64,000 nucleotides of DNA from an uncultured Campylobacter sp. Its GTDB lineage: Bacteria > Campylobacterota > Campylobacteria > Campylobacterales > Campylobacteraceae. Position 1 is the stretch's first letter, and each line of letters opens with the position of its first letter. A program made the translations under genes and the position numbers. The notes beneath the pieces are model-generated. The model made no database searches. It was given only the letters and a program-made list of their open reading frames with translations, and was not told where the DNA came from. Positions 17,107 through 26,746 of the stretch are shown piece after piece. The DNA lies in assembly GCF_963518785.1 (NCBI RefSeq), contig NZ_CAUQKJ010000005.1:119156-183155 (forward strand), given 5' to 3'.

Positions 17107-18225
17107 TCATAAAATTTCAAGAAATTCTTTGAAGATATACTTACTCTCGGTAGGCCCCGCGCTGGCTTCGGGGTGGTGCTGCACCGAAAATACAGGATAG
17201 TCTTTGTAGCGCACCCCCTCGATCGTGCCGTCGAAAAGATTTCGGTGCGTGATCTCGCAGATCTGCGCTATCGTTTCTGGGACGTTGTAGTTGTGGTTTT
17301 GCGCGGTGATCTCGATCGATTTGGTGCGCAGGTTTTGCACGGGGTGGTTTGCGCCGTGCTGGCCGAATTTCAGCTTGTAGGTCTCATATCCCATCGCGTT
17401 GCTTAGCAGCTGATGACCCAGGCAAATTCCAAAAATCGGCACGCGCGCTTCGACCATCTTTTTGATCTGCGCGATCTCCTCTTTAAGCATGCGAGGCTCG
17501 CCAGGGCCGTTTGATAAAAACACGCCGTCGATCTGCCCCCCTTTAAATTTAGCAATCAGGCTCTCTGCCGTAACGTCGTGCGGAAAAACCTCGACGCCGA
17601 GCCCTAGATCGCAAAGCTCGTTTAGGATGTTTCGCTTGACGCCGTAATCGATCACGGCTATCTTTTTGCCGCAGCTTGCGGGCTGAACGCAGCTTCCGTG
17701 CGCGGCGTCCCAGCGACCGGAGGTGTGCTTATACGGCGCCTTCGTGCTTACGATGCTTACGTAGTTGATCTCCTCTATGCGCGCAGACTCGCTAAGCGCC
17801 TTTTTAAGAGCCGCCTTATCACTGATCTCGGTAGAGACGAAGGCGCGCAGACTGCCCTGATCGCGCAGCATTTTGGTTAAAAATCTAGTGTCGATGTCGT
17901 AAACGCCGAATTTTCCGTTTTGCAGAAAATAATCTTCTAGGCTCATCTGCGAGCGAAAATTTGAAGGCTCGTTGTTAAAATTTCTTACGAAAATTCCGCT
18001 GGCGTGGATTTTGGAGCTTTCCTTGTCGTTTTCGTTGATGCCTACGATACCGATTTCAGGCATAGTGAAAATAATAAACTGCCCCGCGTAGCTAGGATCG
18101 GAGATGATCTCCTCGTAGCCGGTGGCCGAGGTGTTAAACACGAGCTCGCCGAATGCGCTACCGCCCTTGCCGAACGCCTTGGCTTGCAGGTAGATGCCGT
18201 TTTCTATGTAGATATACGCGTTCAT
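17107..18225 (-). CDS. carA: Carbamoyl-phosphate synthase small subunit
   Basis: 372 residues. The N-terminal CPSase small-chain domain is about 1-150 (FNTSATGYEEIISDPSYAGQ). The C-terminal class I glutamine amidotransferase is about 185-372, with GVFLSNGPGEP, nucleophile Cys in FGICLGHQLL, and the His-Glu pair in VQHHPEASAGP. It releases ammonia from glutamine for the large subunit CarB, feeding arginine and pyrimidine synthesis. Its ATG shares one base with the stop of the DUF507 gene, so translation is coupled. This neighbourhood is conserved in Campylobacter. Confidence 0.97.
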   Translation of the reverse strand: MNAYIYIENGIYLQAKAFGKGGSAFGELVFNTSATGYEEIISDPSYAGQFIIFTMPEIGIVGINENDKESSKIHASGIFVRNFNNEPSNFRSQMSLEDYFLQNGKFGVYDIDTRFLTKMLRDQGSLRAFVSTEISDKAALKKALSESARIEEINYVSIVSTKAPYKHTSGRWDAAHGSCVQPASCGKKIAVIDYGVKRNILNELCDLGLGVEVFPHDVTAESLIAKFKGGQIDGVFLSNGPGEPRMLKEEIAQIKKMVEARVPIFGICLGHQLLSNAMGYETYKLKFGQHGANHPVQNLRTKSIEITAQNHNYNVPETIAQICEITHRNLFDGTIEGVRYKDYPVFSVQHHPEASAGPTESKYIFKEFLEIL

Positions 18226-18776
18226 TATAACATGCCTCGTTTTCTTAGCTCCTCTTCGTAGAGCTTTTCAAACACAAGCTCGTATTCTTCGGTACCCGGG
18301 ATCAGTTTTTGCTTGTAGCCATCGATCTTTTCGTAGACCGCATCCTCAATCTTTTGATAATTTTTAAGATATTCGTCGATCGCGTTATAAATTATCGTCT
18401 TTAGCCTGTTTTCCGAAACTTTGTAATCGATCAAATTTTTCTTCCAAACGGTTTCTAAAATTTTATGCGATATGGTGCCGTAGCGATCCTCGAAATTTAG
18501 CTCGAAATTCTCGTCGTTTGCGATGTGGCGTTTGATGAGCCAAAACATATCTTTTTTATTCACGCTCATCTCATCTAGCTCGCTTATGCGCTCATCTATC
18601 AGCTCGTTTGCGCGCTCGTCTATCGCTCTTTCTTTTTGTAGATCGGCCCTTATGATCTCGTCCGCTTCCTTGGCGACGGGCTCTATGCCTGCACTAAGCG
18701 TAACGCAGCCAGAGTTTAGCAGATCCAGCGCTATTTTATGCGCGATATATGGCACGTGTGGTAGTCGTATTCGCAT
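18225..18776 (-). CDS. DUF507 family protein
   Basis: 183 residues, starting MRIRLPHVPYIAHKIALDLL. It is highly charged, with predicted long helices, and resembles the DUF507 proteins (two tandem DUF507 units of about 90 residues) found next to carA in Campylobacter. No catalytic motif, signal peptide or membrane segment is seen, so it is probably cytoplasmic. Function is unknown. It overlaps carA by one base and follows purA after a 75-base gap that holds a perfect palindrome. Confidence 0.85.
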   Translation of the reverse strand: MRIRLPHVPYIAHKIALDLLNSGCVTLSAGIEPVAKEADEIIRADLQKERAIDERANELIDERISELDEMSVNKKDMFWLIKRHIANDENFELNFEDRYGTISHKILETVWKKNLIDYKVSENRLKTIIYNAIDEYLKNYQKIEDAVYEKIDGYKQKLIPGTEEYELVFEKLYEEELRKRGML

Positions 18777-18825
18777 GATCGTTCCTTTAAATTCAGTTCT
18801 ACGAGCGGTCGCGCCGCCCGCAACG

Positions 18826-18847
18826 GGTGAAATTTTAAAATTTCACC
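18826..18847. repeat. 22-bp perfect palindrome between purA and DUF507
   Basis: GGTGAAATTTT followed by its exact reverse complement AAAATTTCACC. It lies 5 bases after the purA stop. It lacks a T run, so it may be a weak terminator, a processing hairpin or a member of the AAATTT hairpin family seen elsewhere in the window. Confidence 0.6.
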
Positions 18848-18851
18848 GGGT

Positions 18852-20102
18852 TTATAAAATTATCGTGTCGCTTCTTTCGGGACTGGTGGAGATGAAGCCC
18901 ACCTTCGCGCCGCTTAGCTCCTCTATTTTGCGGATATAATTTTGCGCGTTTTGCGGCAGATCCTCAAATTTTGAAATTCCCTTGACGCTATCCCAGCCCG
19001 GCATCTGCTCATAAACCGGCTCGGCTGCTTCCAAATCGATCGGAAAATAATCGATCTCCTCACCCTTGTAGCGATATGCGCGGCAAATTTTAATGCTCTC
19101 AAAGCCGTCTAAGACGTCAAGTTTCATAAGCGCGAGCTTATCGATGCCGCTAAGGCGCACGGCGTATTTCGTAGCCACTCCGTCGAACCAACCGCAGCGA
19201 CGCGCCCTACCCGTTGTGGTGCCGTACTCTTTGCCGATCTCGCGCATCGCCTCGCCCTGCGGGCCTTTATCCTCGGTAGGAAACGCGCCGTTGCCCACGC
19301 GGGTGGTGTAGGCTTTTAAAATTCCCATCACCGTGCCGATGTTTTTCGGCGCGAGCCCGAGCCCGCTGCAAGCCCCGCCCGCGATAGTCGTCGAGCTTGT
19401 GACGTAAGGATAGGTGCCGTGATCGATATCAAGCAGGCTTCCTTGCGCCCCCTCTACGAGCACGCGTTTGTCGTAATCAAGCGCCTTCCACAACATGTGC
19501 GTGGTATCGGCGATGTATGGCTCGAGCGCGCTTTTATAGCGCTTTAACTCGTCATAAATTTCAAGCTTGCTAGGAATTTTAACCCCCGCTTTTTCAAAAA
19601 CGCTCTCATGCGAAGCAAAATCGCGCGATAGCGCCTCGGCGAGTCTTTCGGGCTCCAAAAGCTCCGCTACGCGGTGCCCCGTGCGCGCGATCTTATCGGC
19701 ATACGCAGGTCCTATGCCCTTGCCGGTGGTGCCGATCGCAAGCTCGCCCTTGCTCTTTTCGCGCGTCTGATCGATCAGTGAGTGGTGCTGTAAATTTAAA
19801 AACGCCTTCTCGCTTATGAAAAATCTGCCCTTTAAATTTTCAAACTGCGCCATCTCGGTAATCAGCACGTCGGGGTTGATGACGACGCCGTTTCCGATGA
19901 TGTTGATGATATTTTTATGAAGCACGCCGCTAGGCACCAGATGCAGCGCAAATTTCTCGCCATTTATGACGATGGTGTGGCCCGCGTTGTGCCCGCCGCT
20001 GCTGCGACATACGAAATCGTAATTCGCGCTTATCATATCTACGATCTTGCCCTTGCCCTCATCGCCCCACTGGGCGCCGATGACTACGTCAACTTTACTC
20101 AT
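18852..20102 (-). CDS. purA: Adenylosuccinate synthetase
   Basis: 416 residues. It begins MSKVDVVIGAQWGDEGKGK, the GTP-binding glycine loop with catalytic Asp, and has SSGGHNAGHT with the catalytic His, then GTTGKGIGPAYADK and the IMP-binding TTGRARRCGWFD. It converts IMP, aspartate and GTP to adenylosuccinate in AMP synthesis. Its ATG overlaps the hisZ stop by 4 bases (ATGA). Full length, no anomaly. Confidence 0.98.
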   Translation of the reverse strand: MSKVDVVIGAQWGDEGKGKIVDMISANYDFVCRSSGGHNAGHTIVINGEKFALHLVPSGVLHKNIINIIGNGVVINPDVLITEMAQFENLKGRFFISEKAFLNLQHHSLIDQTREKSKGELAIGTTGKGIGPAYADKIARTGHRVAELLEPERLAEALSRDFASHESVFEKAGVKIPSKLEIYDELKRYKSALEPYIADTTHMLWKALDYDKRVLVEGAQGSLLDIDHGTYPYVTSSTTIAGGACSGLGLAPKNIGTVMGILKAYTTRVGNGAFPTEDKGPQGEAMREIGKEYGTTTGRARRCGWFDGVATKYAVRLSGIDKLALMKLDVLDGFESIKICRAYRYKGEEIDYFPIDLEAAEPVYEQMPGWDSVKGISKFEDLPQNAQNYIRKIEELSGAKVGFISTSPERSDTIIL

Positions 20103-20962
20103 TTCTCATCCTTTTGCATAATTTTTTCTATCAAAGCATCCACTAGCAGCGCAAAGCCGCTGGATTTTAGCCCGTCAATCTCGTAATTTCCGCCGTTACA
20201 ATACACCGCGCCCGCGTCTAAAAATCTAAAAAATAGCGCGTCATAATAGCGCATTTTAGAGTAATACAGTAGCGAAACGCAGATGCGCTCGTAATCCACG
20301 CCCAGGCTTAAAATTTCATCTAGGCAAGGCACGAGCTCTTCAGGTGCCTGCGCGCGCAGAGCCCGCACGTCCTTTAGCGACGTGGCGCGAGCCGTAGCGT
20401 CCAGCCAGGGCAAATTTTGCTCAAGCAGCGTCTCAATCTTGCCCTTTTCAAAAATTTCAAGCGGCAGGTTTAAAATTTCGCAAATTTTTTTCGGAATCTC
20501 GATATTACTTAGCTGAAGCGCGGGCATAAGATCAAATTCTTTAAAAAATTCCTGCGCGATTTTAATCGCAAGGGGCAGGTTTTTCTCCCCGATCAGCTCC
20601 GCGCCGATCTGATAAAACTCGTCGCTTGGGTATTTAAAAGTAGGCTGGACATAAAATAGCCGCCTTAGCTTATCGTCTTTCAGCCGCTTGCGCACGATAC
20701 GCACGACATCCACGGTGCTATCTGCGCGAAGCGCGAGCTCGTGGTTTGTGGGATCGGAGAGCTTAAGAAGCTTTTGCGGCGCGACGCTTAGGTGCTGATG
20801 ATATGAAAAATATGGCGTTAAAATTTCGCTAAAGTCGTTTTTATCGAGGATTTCGCTCGCTTTATTTTCCAGCTTGCGCTTGAGCTGCGCGCTCTTTCCG
20901 AAATAAAGCCTCGAGCCGTTAGGTATCTCGTGATCGAAATCGGCGCTAACGCTATCTATCAT
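20099..20962 (-). CDS. hisZ: HisZ-like ATP phosphoribosyltransferase regulatory subunit
   Basis: 287 residues with a class II histidyl-tRNA-synthetase-like fold: TPYFSYHQHL and LALRADSTVDVVRIV (motif 2 region) and FKYPSDEFYQIGAELIG. It lacks the anticodon-binding domain of HisS, so it is a HisZ-type protein that activates short-form HisG in histidine synthesis. Its start overlaps the upstream cyclase gene by ATGA, and its stop overlaps purA. It is also annotated in relatives simply as an ATP phosphoribosyltransferase regulatory subunit. Good confidence. Confidence 0.85.
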   Translation of the reverse strand: MIDSVSADFDHEIPNGSRLYFGKSAQLKRKLENKASEILDKNDFSEILTPYFSYHQHLSVAPQKLLKLSDPTNHELALRADSTVDVVRIVRKRLKDDKLRRLFYVQPTFKYPSDEFYQIGAELIGEKNLPLAIKIAQEFFKEFDLMPALQLSNIEIPKKICEILNLPLEIFEKGKIETLLEQNLPWLDATARATSLKDVRALRAQAPEELVPCLDEILSLGVDYERICVSLLYYSKMRYYDALFFRFLDAGAVYCNGGNYEIDGLKSSGFALLVDALIEKIMQKDEK

Positions 20963-23900
20963 GCTGCCTCCAAATCGCTTATGAACTGATTTAGCCGCGT
21001 TTTAAAGCTCTGAATGAAGCTTGCCAAAGCGCGATAATCAAGCGAAAGAATATCTAAAATTTGCTTACGTATTTCTGTAGTTAGCGCAAATTTTTCGCTG
21101 CCGGCGCTTTGAGTTTTGTTTAAAATTTCGCCGAATTTTGCTCTAAAGCCTTCGAACTCTCCAGGGCTCAGATCGCCCGCATCGGCGCGCGAAACGAAGC
21201 TTAAAGCAAGCTCTTTATAATCAAGCGCGTTTAAAAAGCCGATAAACTCGTCCTTGCCGATAGCCGCGAGCTTCGGCGTGTCTTTAAAGCGCGCGATGAA
21301 AGCGTCTATCTCTTTGCGATCAAGCGCTTTTGCGATAAAATTTCCCTGAAGATAGTTAAATTTCAAATTGTTTAAAAGCCGCAGCGATAGCGCGTTTTCG
21401 ACCCCTTGAGCACCGAGAGCGAATCCAAACTCCCGCTTTAGCTTGCCCGTGATCTCCACCATCGTTCGGATAGCATTTTTTTTCTTGCCTATGTCCAGGC
21501 AGAGCTCGCGGTCGATTTTAACGACATCGAAAGGCTGGGCATTCAAGAATGGGATATTATTTTTATTTGCGCTATTAAGAGCAAATTTAATCCCAAGATC
21601 CGCATAACGCCCACGCGCAGGGGCGAATTCCTTAAAATTTTGCTCGCTAAAATCGGTTATCTCAAACATCAACTCGCCTTTTGCATTAGCCCTGTCTCGC
21701 AAGCTGTGAGCTACGAAATCGTAAAATTCGTCGTTTGTAAGCACGGCTAAACTTACATTTATCGAGCAGTTTGCGCCAGTTTGAGCGTTAAATTCCATCA
21801 TCTTTGAAAACGCAAATTTTGAGATTGGCAACTCAAATCGCGGCTCGCTTAATATCTGCGCAAAATCCTGCGGGGCAAGAATTCCGCGCTTTCCGCGATC
21901 CCAGCGTAAAAGCAGCTCATATCCGTAAATCTGCGCGCCGCTAATGATCGGCTGATAGAGCACGAAAAACTCCCCCTCTTCGATCGCCGCAGCAATCCCT
22001 TCCTCGCTAGGTTCGTCTGCTTCGGCGCGCTCAAAGATGCAGTAGCGGTTTTTGCCGCTCGTTTTAGCGCGATACATCGCCCTATCCGCGCGCGATAAAA
22101 GTCCTGAAAAATCGATCTTTTCGCTGCCGTCGTAAAATGCTGCGCCAACGCTGATGCTTGCGCTAATTTCGTTGCCTTTAAGATTAAATTTCATCTTTGA
22201 AATTCCAAGTAGGCGATCTAATAGCACATGCGCGGCATCCTTGCTTTGCAGATCGCCGATTATCGCGCCGAACTCATCGCCGCCTAGGCGCGCCAAGATA
22301 TCGCCCTTGCGCAACAGCCCGCTCATCGCTTTTGAGATCGCTTGTAAAAACATATCGCCGACCTCGTGCCCGTAGGTGTCATTGATCGCCTTAAAGCCGT
22401 CGAAATCGATGAAAAGCACCGCCATAAGCTTGGAATTTTCGCCCGAGTTTGCGGTAAATCTCTGCGCAGCCTTCATAAAATACACTCTATTTGGAAGCCC
22501 GGTAAGCGCGTCGTGATGGGCGATCTTAGCTAGCTCGCTCTCTTTTTGCTTGATCTGCGAAATTTCGGTAAACATCAAGATGAAATTTGAAGTAAGCGAA
22601 AAATCATCCTTTATCGCAATTGCCGTAAATAGCGCAGGAAAGGTGCCACCACCTCTTTTTAGTCCGTAAATTTCATCTTTGTAAGAGGTCTGTTTGCCGA
22701 CGAGATTTTTTCTAATCCTCTCCATCACGTCTGCTCCGCCCTCCGTAGGAGCGAAGAAATTTGGAATTTTGCCGATGGTTTGGCTTTCGCTATAGCCGGT
22801 GATTTCGTAAAAGGCGTTATTAGCGCGCAGTACTCGACCGCTCTCATCTGTGATTAAAATCGCCTCTAGCGAGCGCGAAAAGACGTTGGCGTTTAAATTT
22901 AACTCCAGCTCCGTCTGCTTGCGCGAGCTAATATCTTCGAGCGTAGTTTTTACAAGGCGAGAGCGAGAGCCGTGCTTTTCGGTGACGTAGCCTTGCATAC
23001 TGATCCAAGTATAGGCATTAGCGGCGTTTCGCAGACGGAATTCGCAGCTAAAATCGCTCCTAAGCCCGGCGGTACATTCGCGGATCATTTTATTGAAATT
23101 CTCTAAATCCGCGAAGTAAATTTCATAACTAAACTCCCCAAAGCTCATCGCAGTATTTAGCCTTTTGCCGCGATATTTTAAAATTTTAAAGTAATTTTTA
23201 TCAAACGACAGCGTCTGCGCATCAAGATCGATTAAGCAGGTGCAAAAATTTCTAGTCTCGATTACCGTGCGGTAAAAGTCCAAATCCTCCTGCAAGCCGC
23301 GGATCGCCTTAACATCGTCATCGATATTTTGAAAATAAAACGCAGCCCTGGCGGCGGACTTTTTGACGTAGATGCTCACTTCGTAGCTATAGCGGATATT
23401 GTCATTATGGCGAATTTTATAGCTTTGAGAAAAGCTTAGCTCTTCTGCGGGCATATCGGCTAAGCGATTTAAAATTTCATTTTTAGCCTCATTCGCATCC
23501 TTTTCATCCAGCAAATCCCATAGCCTTATCTCGCCGCTTAAAAACTGCGCCGCTTCGTAACCCCAAAGCTCTTTTATATTTTTACTAGCATCTACGATCT
23601 TGCCCGAAGTGTAGTCAAACACGAGCGTAACGATAGGCGCGTGATTTAAATACTCATATTTTTGCTTAGTTTCATCGTAAAATCTGCGATATTTTGACGC
23701 ATCCAGTACCACAAAAAGGGTTGAAATTTTACTTCCGTCGCGGATATAAGATTTTTTAACATAAAGGTCTTTGACGCCATTTTTGGTTTCTTGGCGGGTT
23801 ACTACATAGTTTTCTTTGACATAGTTTGCGCGCTGGGTTTGATAGGCGTGATCATAAAACGAGCCTGCTTGCAGCGCGAATATATTCCGTCCTACGACGT

Positions 23901-25026
23901 CATCGCCGTAAAGCTCGCGTGCGCCGTTGCTAGCGCTTTCGATCGTGCCTGCTACGTTATCGATGCTAAGTACCGAAAGGGAGCTATATTTTAGCGCATC
24001 TTTAAAGCTGAGGCTAAAATCTCCGTGGCGCAAATTAGACTTCAAGACCTCGTCTATGGATTTAGAAATTTCTAAGACGGAGCTTAGCGGATTTAGCGCT
24101 TCTATATCGCGAATTTTGGAGTGGTAATCCCCTTGGCGCAGCGCGTTTTGAACTGCCGCAAGCGGAATAAAAACGCGCTTTTTTAAAAACGTAAAATTTG
24201 AAATTAGAAGGATTAAATAAGCTAAAATAGCCGCCGCTAGCGCTACGACGATAAAATCGTCCGCGCCCAAAAAATAGCCGGCTCGTTCGCTAGCCATTAC
24301 GAAATTATCCCCAAATTTCGCAAGATATGCAAAGCCTAGCCCAGATTCGTCTTCGAAGCTTACCACTTCGCCTAGGCGCGAAAAATCAAAATCCTGCCCT
24401 AATATATCGGTTACGCTGCCAGAAGCGTTAAAGAATTTACCTTCGGCATTAAAGACCAAAATATCTCCCAGCGAAGAGAGCCTGGCAATCGGCCTAGCGG
24501 TGTTGGCAAAGCCTAGCAGATATGAATCAGCGTTTACGCGCTTGATTAAAAAATACCGCCACGCCCCATCCATCATCATATAGCGCGATACCCATTCATC
24601 CTTTTTTAGCTCGCTTGCGATATCCGCAAGCCGTATCTCGCCAAGATCCGAAATACGCGCATCCGATGAAAAATGCGCCAAGCTTTCCTGCTTAGCGCCG
24701 CGGGCGCGCAGATAAAAAATAGCGTCAAATCTATGAGAAGATTTTACGACATTACGGATCAAATCCGCATAAAGCTCGCTTTGCGCAGCCTCATGCCTTG
24801 CGTCCAAAGAAAGGATATTTTCTTTTAAAATTTCAAGCTCGCTAAAAAGCGACTCGTCGGTATTTTTAAGTAAAGTAATCGCCGTGCGAGTCCGCAAATC
24901 AAGCTGCGTAGCGATCCTAGTACGCAAAAAGCTAATCTCGCAAACTACTACAAGCGTAAGTAGTGCAGCGCCTAGAATCAAGGCGGCGTTAAATCTTTCG
25001 GTAACGAAGTCTTTTTTGTTTTTCAT
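20959..25026 (-). CDS. Membrane PAS-GGDEF-EAL protein; active-looking cyclase, degenerate EAL
   Basis: 1355 residues from the ATG at 25026. An N-terminal membrane segment (about 15-35), a periplasmic sensor region of about 220 residues, and a second membrane segment (DFIVVALAAAILAYLILLIS) are followed by several PAS-like repeats (about 330-780). GGDEF (near residue 914) is intact, and the product-inhibition site RxxD (RKGD) sits exactly 5 residues before it, so c-di-GMP synthesis under feedback control is likely. The EAL-like domain (about 1010-1260) has lost key metal ligands: EAL reads ELL and the DDFG motif reads LNSAN. It is probably a c-di-GMP binder, not a phosphodiesterase. It overlaps hisZ by 4 bases. 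Confidence 0.9.
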   Translation of the reverse strand: MKNKKDFVTERFNAALILGAALLTLVVVCEISFLRTRIATQLDLRTRTAITLLKNTDESLFSELEILKENILSLDARHEAAQSELYADLIRNVVKSSHRFDAIFYLRARGAKQESLAHFSSDARISDLGEIRLADIASELKKDEWVSRYMMMDGAWRYFLIKRVNADSYLLGFANTARPIARLSSLGDILVFNAEGKFFNASGSVTDILGQDFDFSRLGEVVSFEDESGLGFAYLAKFGDNFVMASERAGYFLGADDFIVVALAAAILAYLILLISNFTFLKKRVFIPLAAVQNALRQGDYHSKIRDIEALNPLSSVLEISKSIDEVLKSNLRHGDFSLSFKDALKYSSLSVLSIDNVAGTIESASNGARELYGDDVVGRNIFALQAGSFYDHAYQTQRANYVKENYVVTRQETKNGVKDLYVKKSYIRDGSKISTLFVVLDASKYRRFYDETKQKYEYLNHAPIVTLVFDYTSGKIVDASKNIKELWGYEAAQFLSGEIRLWDLLDEKDANEAKNEILNRLADMPAEELSFSQSYKIRHNDNIRYSYEVSIYVKKSAARAAFYFQNIDDDVKAIRGLQEDLDFYRTVIETRNFCTCLIDLDAQTLSFDKNYFKILKYRGKRLNTAMSFGEFSYEIYFADLENFNKMIRECTAGLRSDFSCEFRLRNAANAYTWISMQGYVTEKHGSRSRLVKTTLEDISSRKQTELELNLNANVFSRSLEAILITDESGRVLRANNAFYEITGYSESQTIGKIPNFFAPTEGGADVMERIRKNLVGKQTSYKDEIYGLKRGGGTFPALFTAIAIKDDFSLTSNFILMFTEISQIKQKESELAKIAHHDALTGLPNRVYFMKAAQRFTANSGENSKLMAVLFIDFDGFKAINDTYGHEVGDMFLQAISKAMSGLLRKGDILARLGGDEFGAIIGDLQSKDAAHVLLDRLLGISKMKFNLKGNEISASISVGAAFYDGSEKIDFSGLLSRADRAMYRAKTSGKNRYCIFERAEADEPSEEGIAAAIEEGEFFVLYQPIISGAQIYGYELLLRWDRGKRGILAPQDFAQILSEPRFELPISKFAFSKMMEFNAQTGANCSINVSLAVLTNDEFYDFVAHSLRDRANAKGELMFEITDFSEQNFKEFAPARGRYADLGIKFALNSANKNNIPFLNAQPFDVVKIDRELCLDIGKKKNAIRTMVEITGKLKREFGFALGAQGVENALSLRLLNNLKFNYLQGNFIAKALDRKEIDAFIARFKDTPKLAAIGKDEFIGFLNALDYKELALSFVSRADAGDLSPGEFEGFRAKFGEILNKTQSAGSEKFALTTEIRKQILDILSLDYRALASFIQSFKTRLNQFISDLEAA

Positions 25027-25077
25027 GCCAAATTCCAAATTTTGCGGGATTTTAGCAAATTTCGTTTTAAAGCCGAT

Positions 25078-25767
25078 TTAAGCTTGTATTTTCGCGCCCT
25101 TTGCGCCCAAAAAATGCATAATCAAAAGTACCGCAAAGCTAAAGAGTATCATCAGCGCCGAATACGCGTGAGCCTGCGCAAAATCCAGCATCTCTGTCGC
25201 CTCGTAGATCGCGATGGAAGCGACCTTGGTCTGCTCGCTCACGCTGCCGCCGATCATCAGCACGACGCCAAACTCGCCCATCGTATGCGCAAAGCAGATC
25301 ACTAAAGCGCTAAGCAGGGAGTGGCGTATCGCGGGCAACGCGACGCGAAAAAGCTTGGAAAAATAGCCCTTGCCAAGCGAGTCGCACGCCCAAAAAAGCG
25401 AACGCGGAAGCGAACGAAAGCCCGAAACCAGTGGCGAAAACATAAACGGTAGCGAGTAGATACAGCTAGCAATCACGAGCCCGCTGAAATTAAATACGAG
25501 CCTAAGCCCGAAGTGTTTGTCGAAAAACTCCCCCGGCACCGAATACGGCGATAAAAAAACGAGTAGGTAAAAGCCTAGCACCGAAGGTGGCAGCACGAGC
25601 GGAAGCGAGATGATCGATTCGATCACGCTTTTGCCGCGGAAATTTTTTCTCGCCATAAAAAATGCGAGCGGCACGCAGATGATAAACAACGCGAGCGTCG
25701 TCAAGCTGGCAAGCTTTAATGAAACGAGAAACGGCGTGTAATCGAGCCCCTTTAGAATTTCAAACAT
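25078..25767 (-). CDS. modB: Molybdate ABC transporter permease
   Basis: 229 residues with about five hydrophobic segments. LPLVLPPSVLGFYLL and HTMGEFGVVLMIGGS match ModB; the EFG.. loop is the ABC-coupling motif. It forms the inner-membrane channel for molybdate taken from ModA and driven by ModC. It lies on the same strand as modA and modC but is separated from modC by 980 gene-free bases, unlike the compact mod operons of most bacteria. That gap makes co-transcription uncertain. Confidence 0.92.
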   Translation of the reverse strand: MFEILKGLDYTPFLVSLKLASLTTLALFIICVPLAFFMARKNFRGKSVIESIISLPLVLPPSVLGFYLLVFLSPYSVPGEFFDKHFGLRLVFNFSGLVIASCIYSLPFMFSPLVSGFRSLPRSLFWACDSLGKGYFSKLFRVALPAIRHSLLSALVICFAHTMGEFGVVLMIGGSVSEQTKVASIAIYEATEMLDFAQAHAYSALMILFSFAVLLIMHFLGAKGAKIQA

Positions 25768-26746
25768 TTATCCTCCGAGCCGAGCCACTGGGCCCAAACT
25801 ATAAAATCTTAAAAGCCTAGCCCTACTTTAAAATTTAGAGGCAAGGCTAGATAGAATTTGCGCAAACCTCATAGTCATAAGGCTTTGCAAAATGAAATTT
25901 TGAAAATTTCGTGCAAGCTAAAGCGAGCGGAATTTATAAAAGTGCTTGGCTAATAAATTCCTTCAAGCGTGCAAATTCCGTCAGGCATTTAAACTCTACT
26001 AAGCTGGCAAATTTTTAAGGTCACGAATTTTGCTGAGCTAAATTTCAAAAAGCTTAGCTTAGCTTTAAAACTTGAGCGGGCAGGATTTATCTGAGCGCAA
26101 ATTTCACGAAAGATAGGCTAAACGGCACCTTCCGAACGACCTAGTGAAATTTGATTGAGCCTGACAAAACAAAATTTTAAAATTTCGCATAAACCCAAAA
26201 GACCCGGTTAATGAAATTTTGCCGCAGCTCTTATTAAGCGAGTTTAGCACGCAAGCTTCAAGCCGTTAGAGCTTTTAAAATTTCAAAGCCACAAAATCCA
26301 GGTAAAATTCTAAATCTGAAAATTTTAAGTTTGCGCGAAGCTTCACATTAAATTTTTACCAAAATCGCATGATAGAATTCGCGCAACTCCTGCCAAAAAA
26401 GTAAGCTAAAAGTCGCTAAATTTAAAAATAAACCCACCACGCCAATTAATAAATTCAAAGAAGGAATTTAACGGCACCTGTCTGCGCAAAATCTAAAATT
26501 TAAGCTTACTTTCCCCACGCTATCTAGTCTTGCATTGCATTTTACTCTAGCCTGCGTTTAAATTTTGTGTTTCATGAAAATCTAAGCGCGATGCGAATGA
26601 AATTTTAAAATCTCACCGTATTTTGCGGGCAAATCTAGCTAAAATTTCGCAAAATCCCTCGTCTAAATTCCATAAAAGCCTGTATTTAAATCTCTAATCT
26701 AGTTGAAGTTTCCTACTTAGGCGCACCTAAAAGCCTGTCTGCAAGT
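25768..26746. other. Gene-free 980-bp block inside the mod locus
   Basis: No plausible gene on either strand. It is made of AAATTT, AAAATTTC and GAATTT words at 15-30 base intervals between short GC-rich words, the same texture as the in-frame inserts in nearby genes. Either a decayed gene or expanded filler separates modC from modB. Confidence 0.6.
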
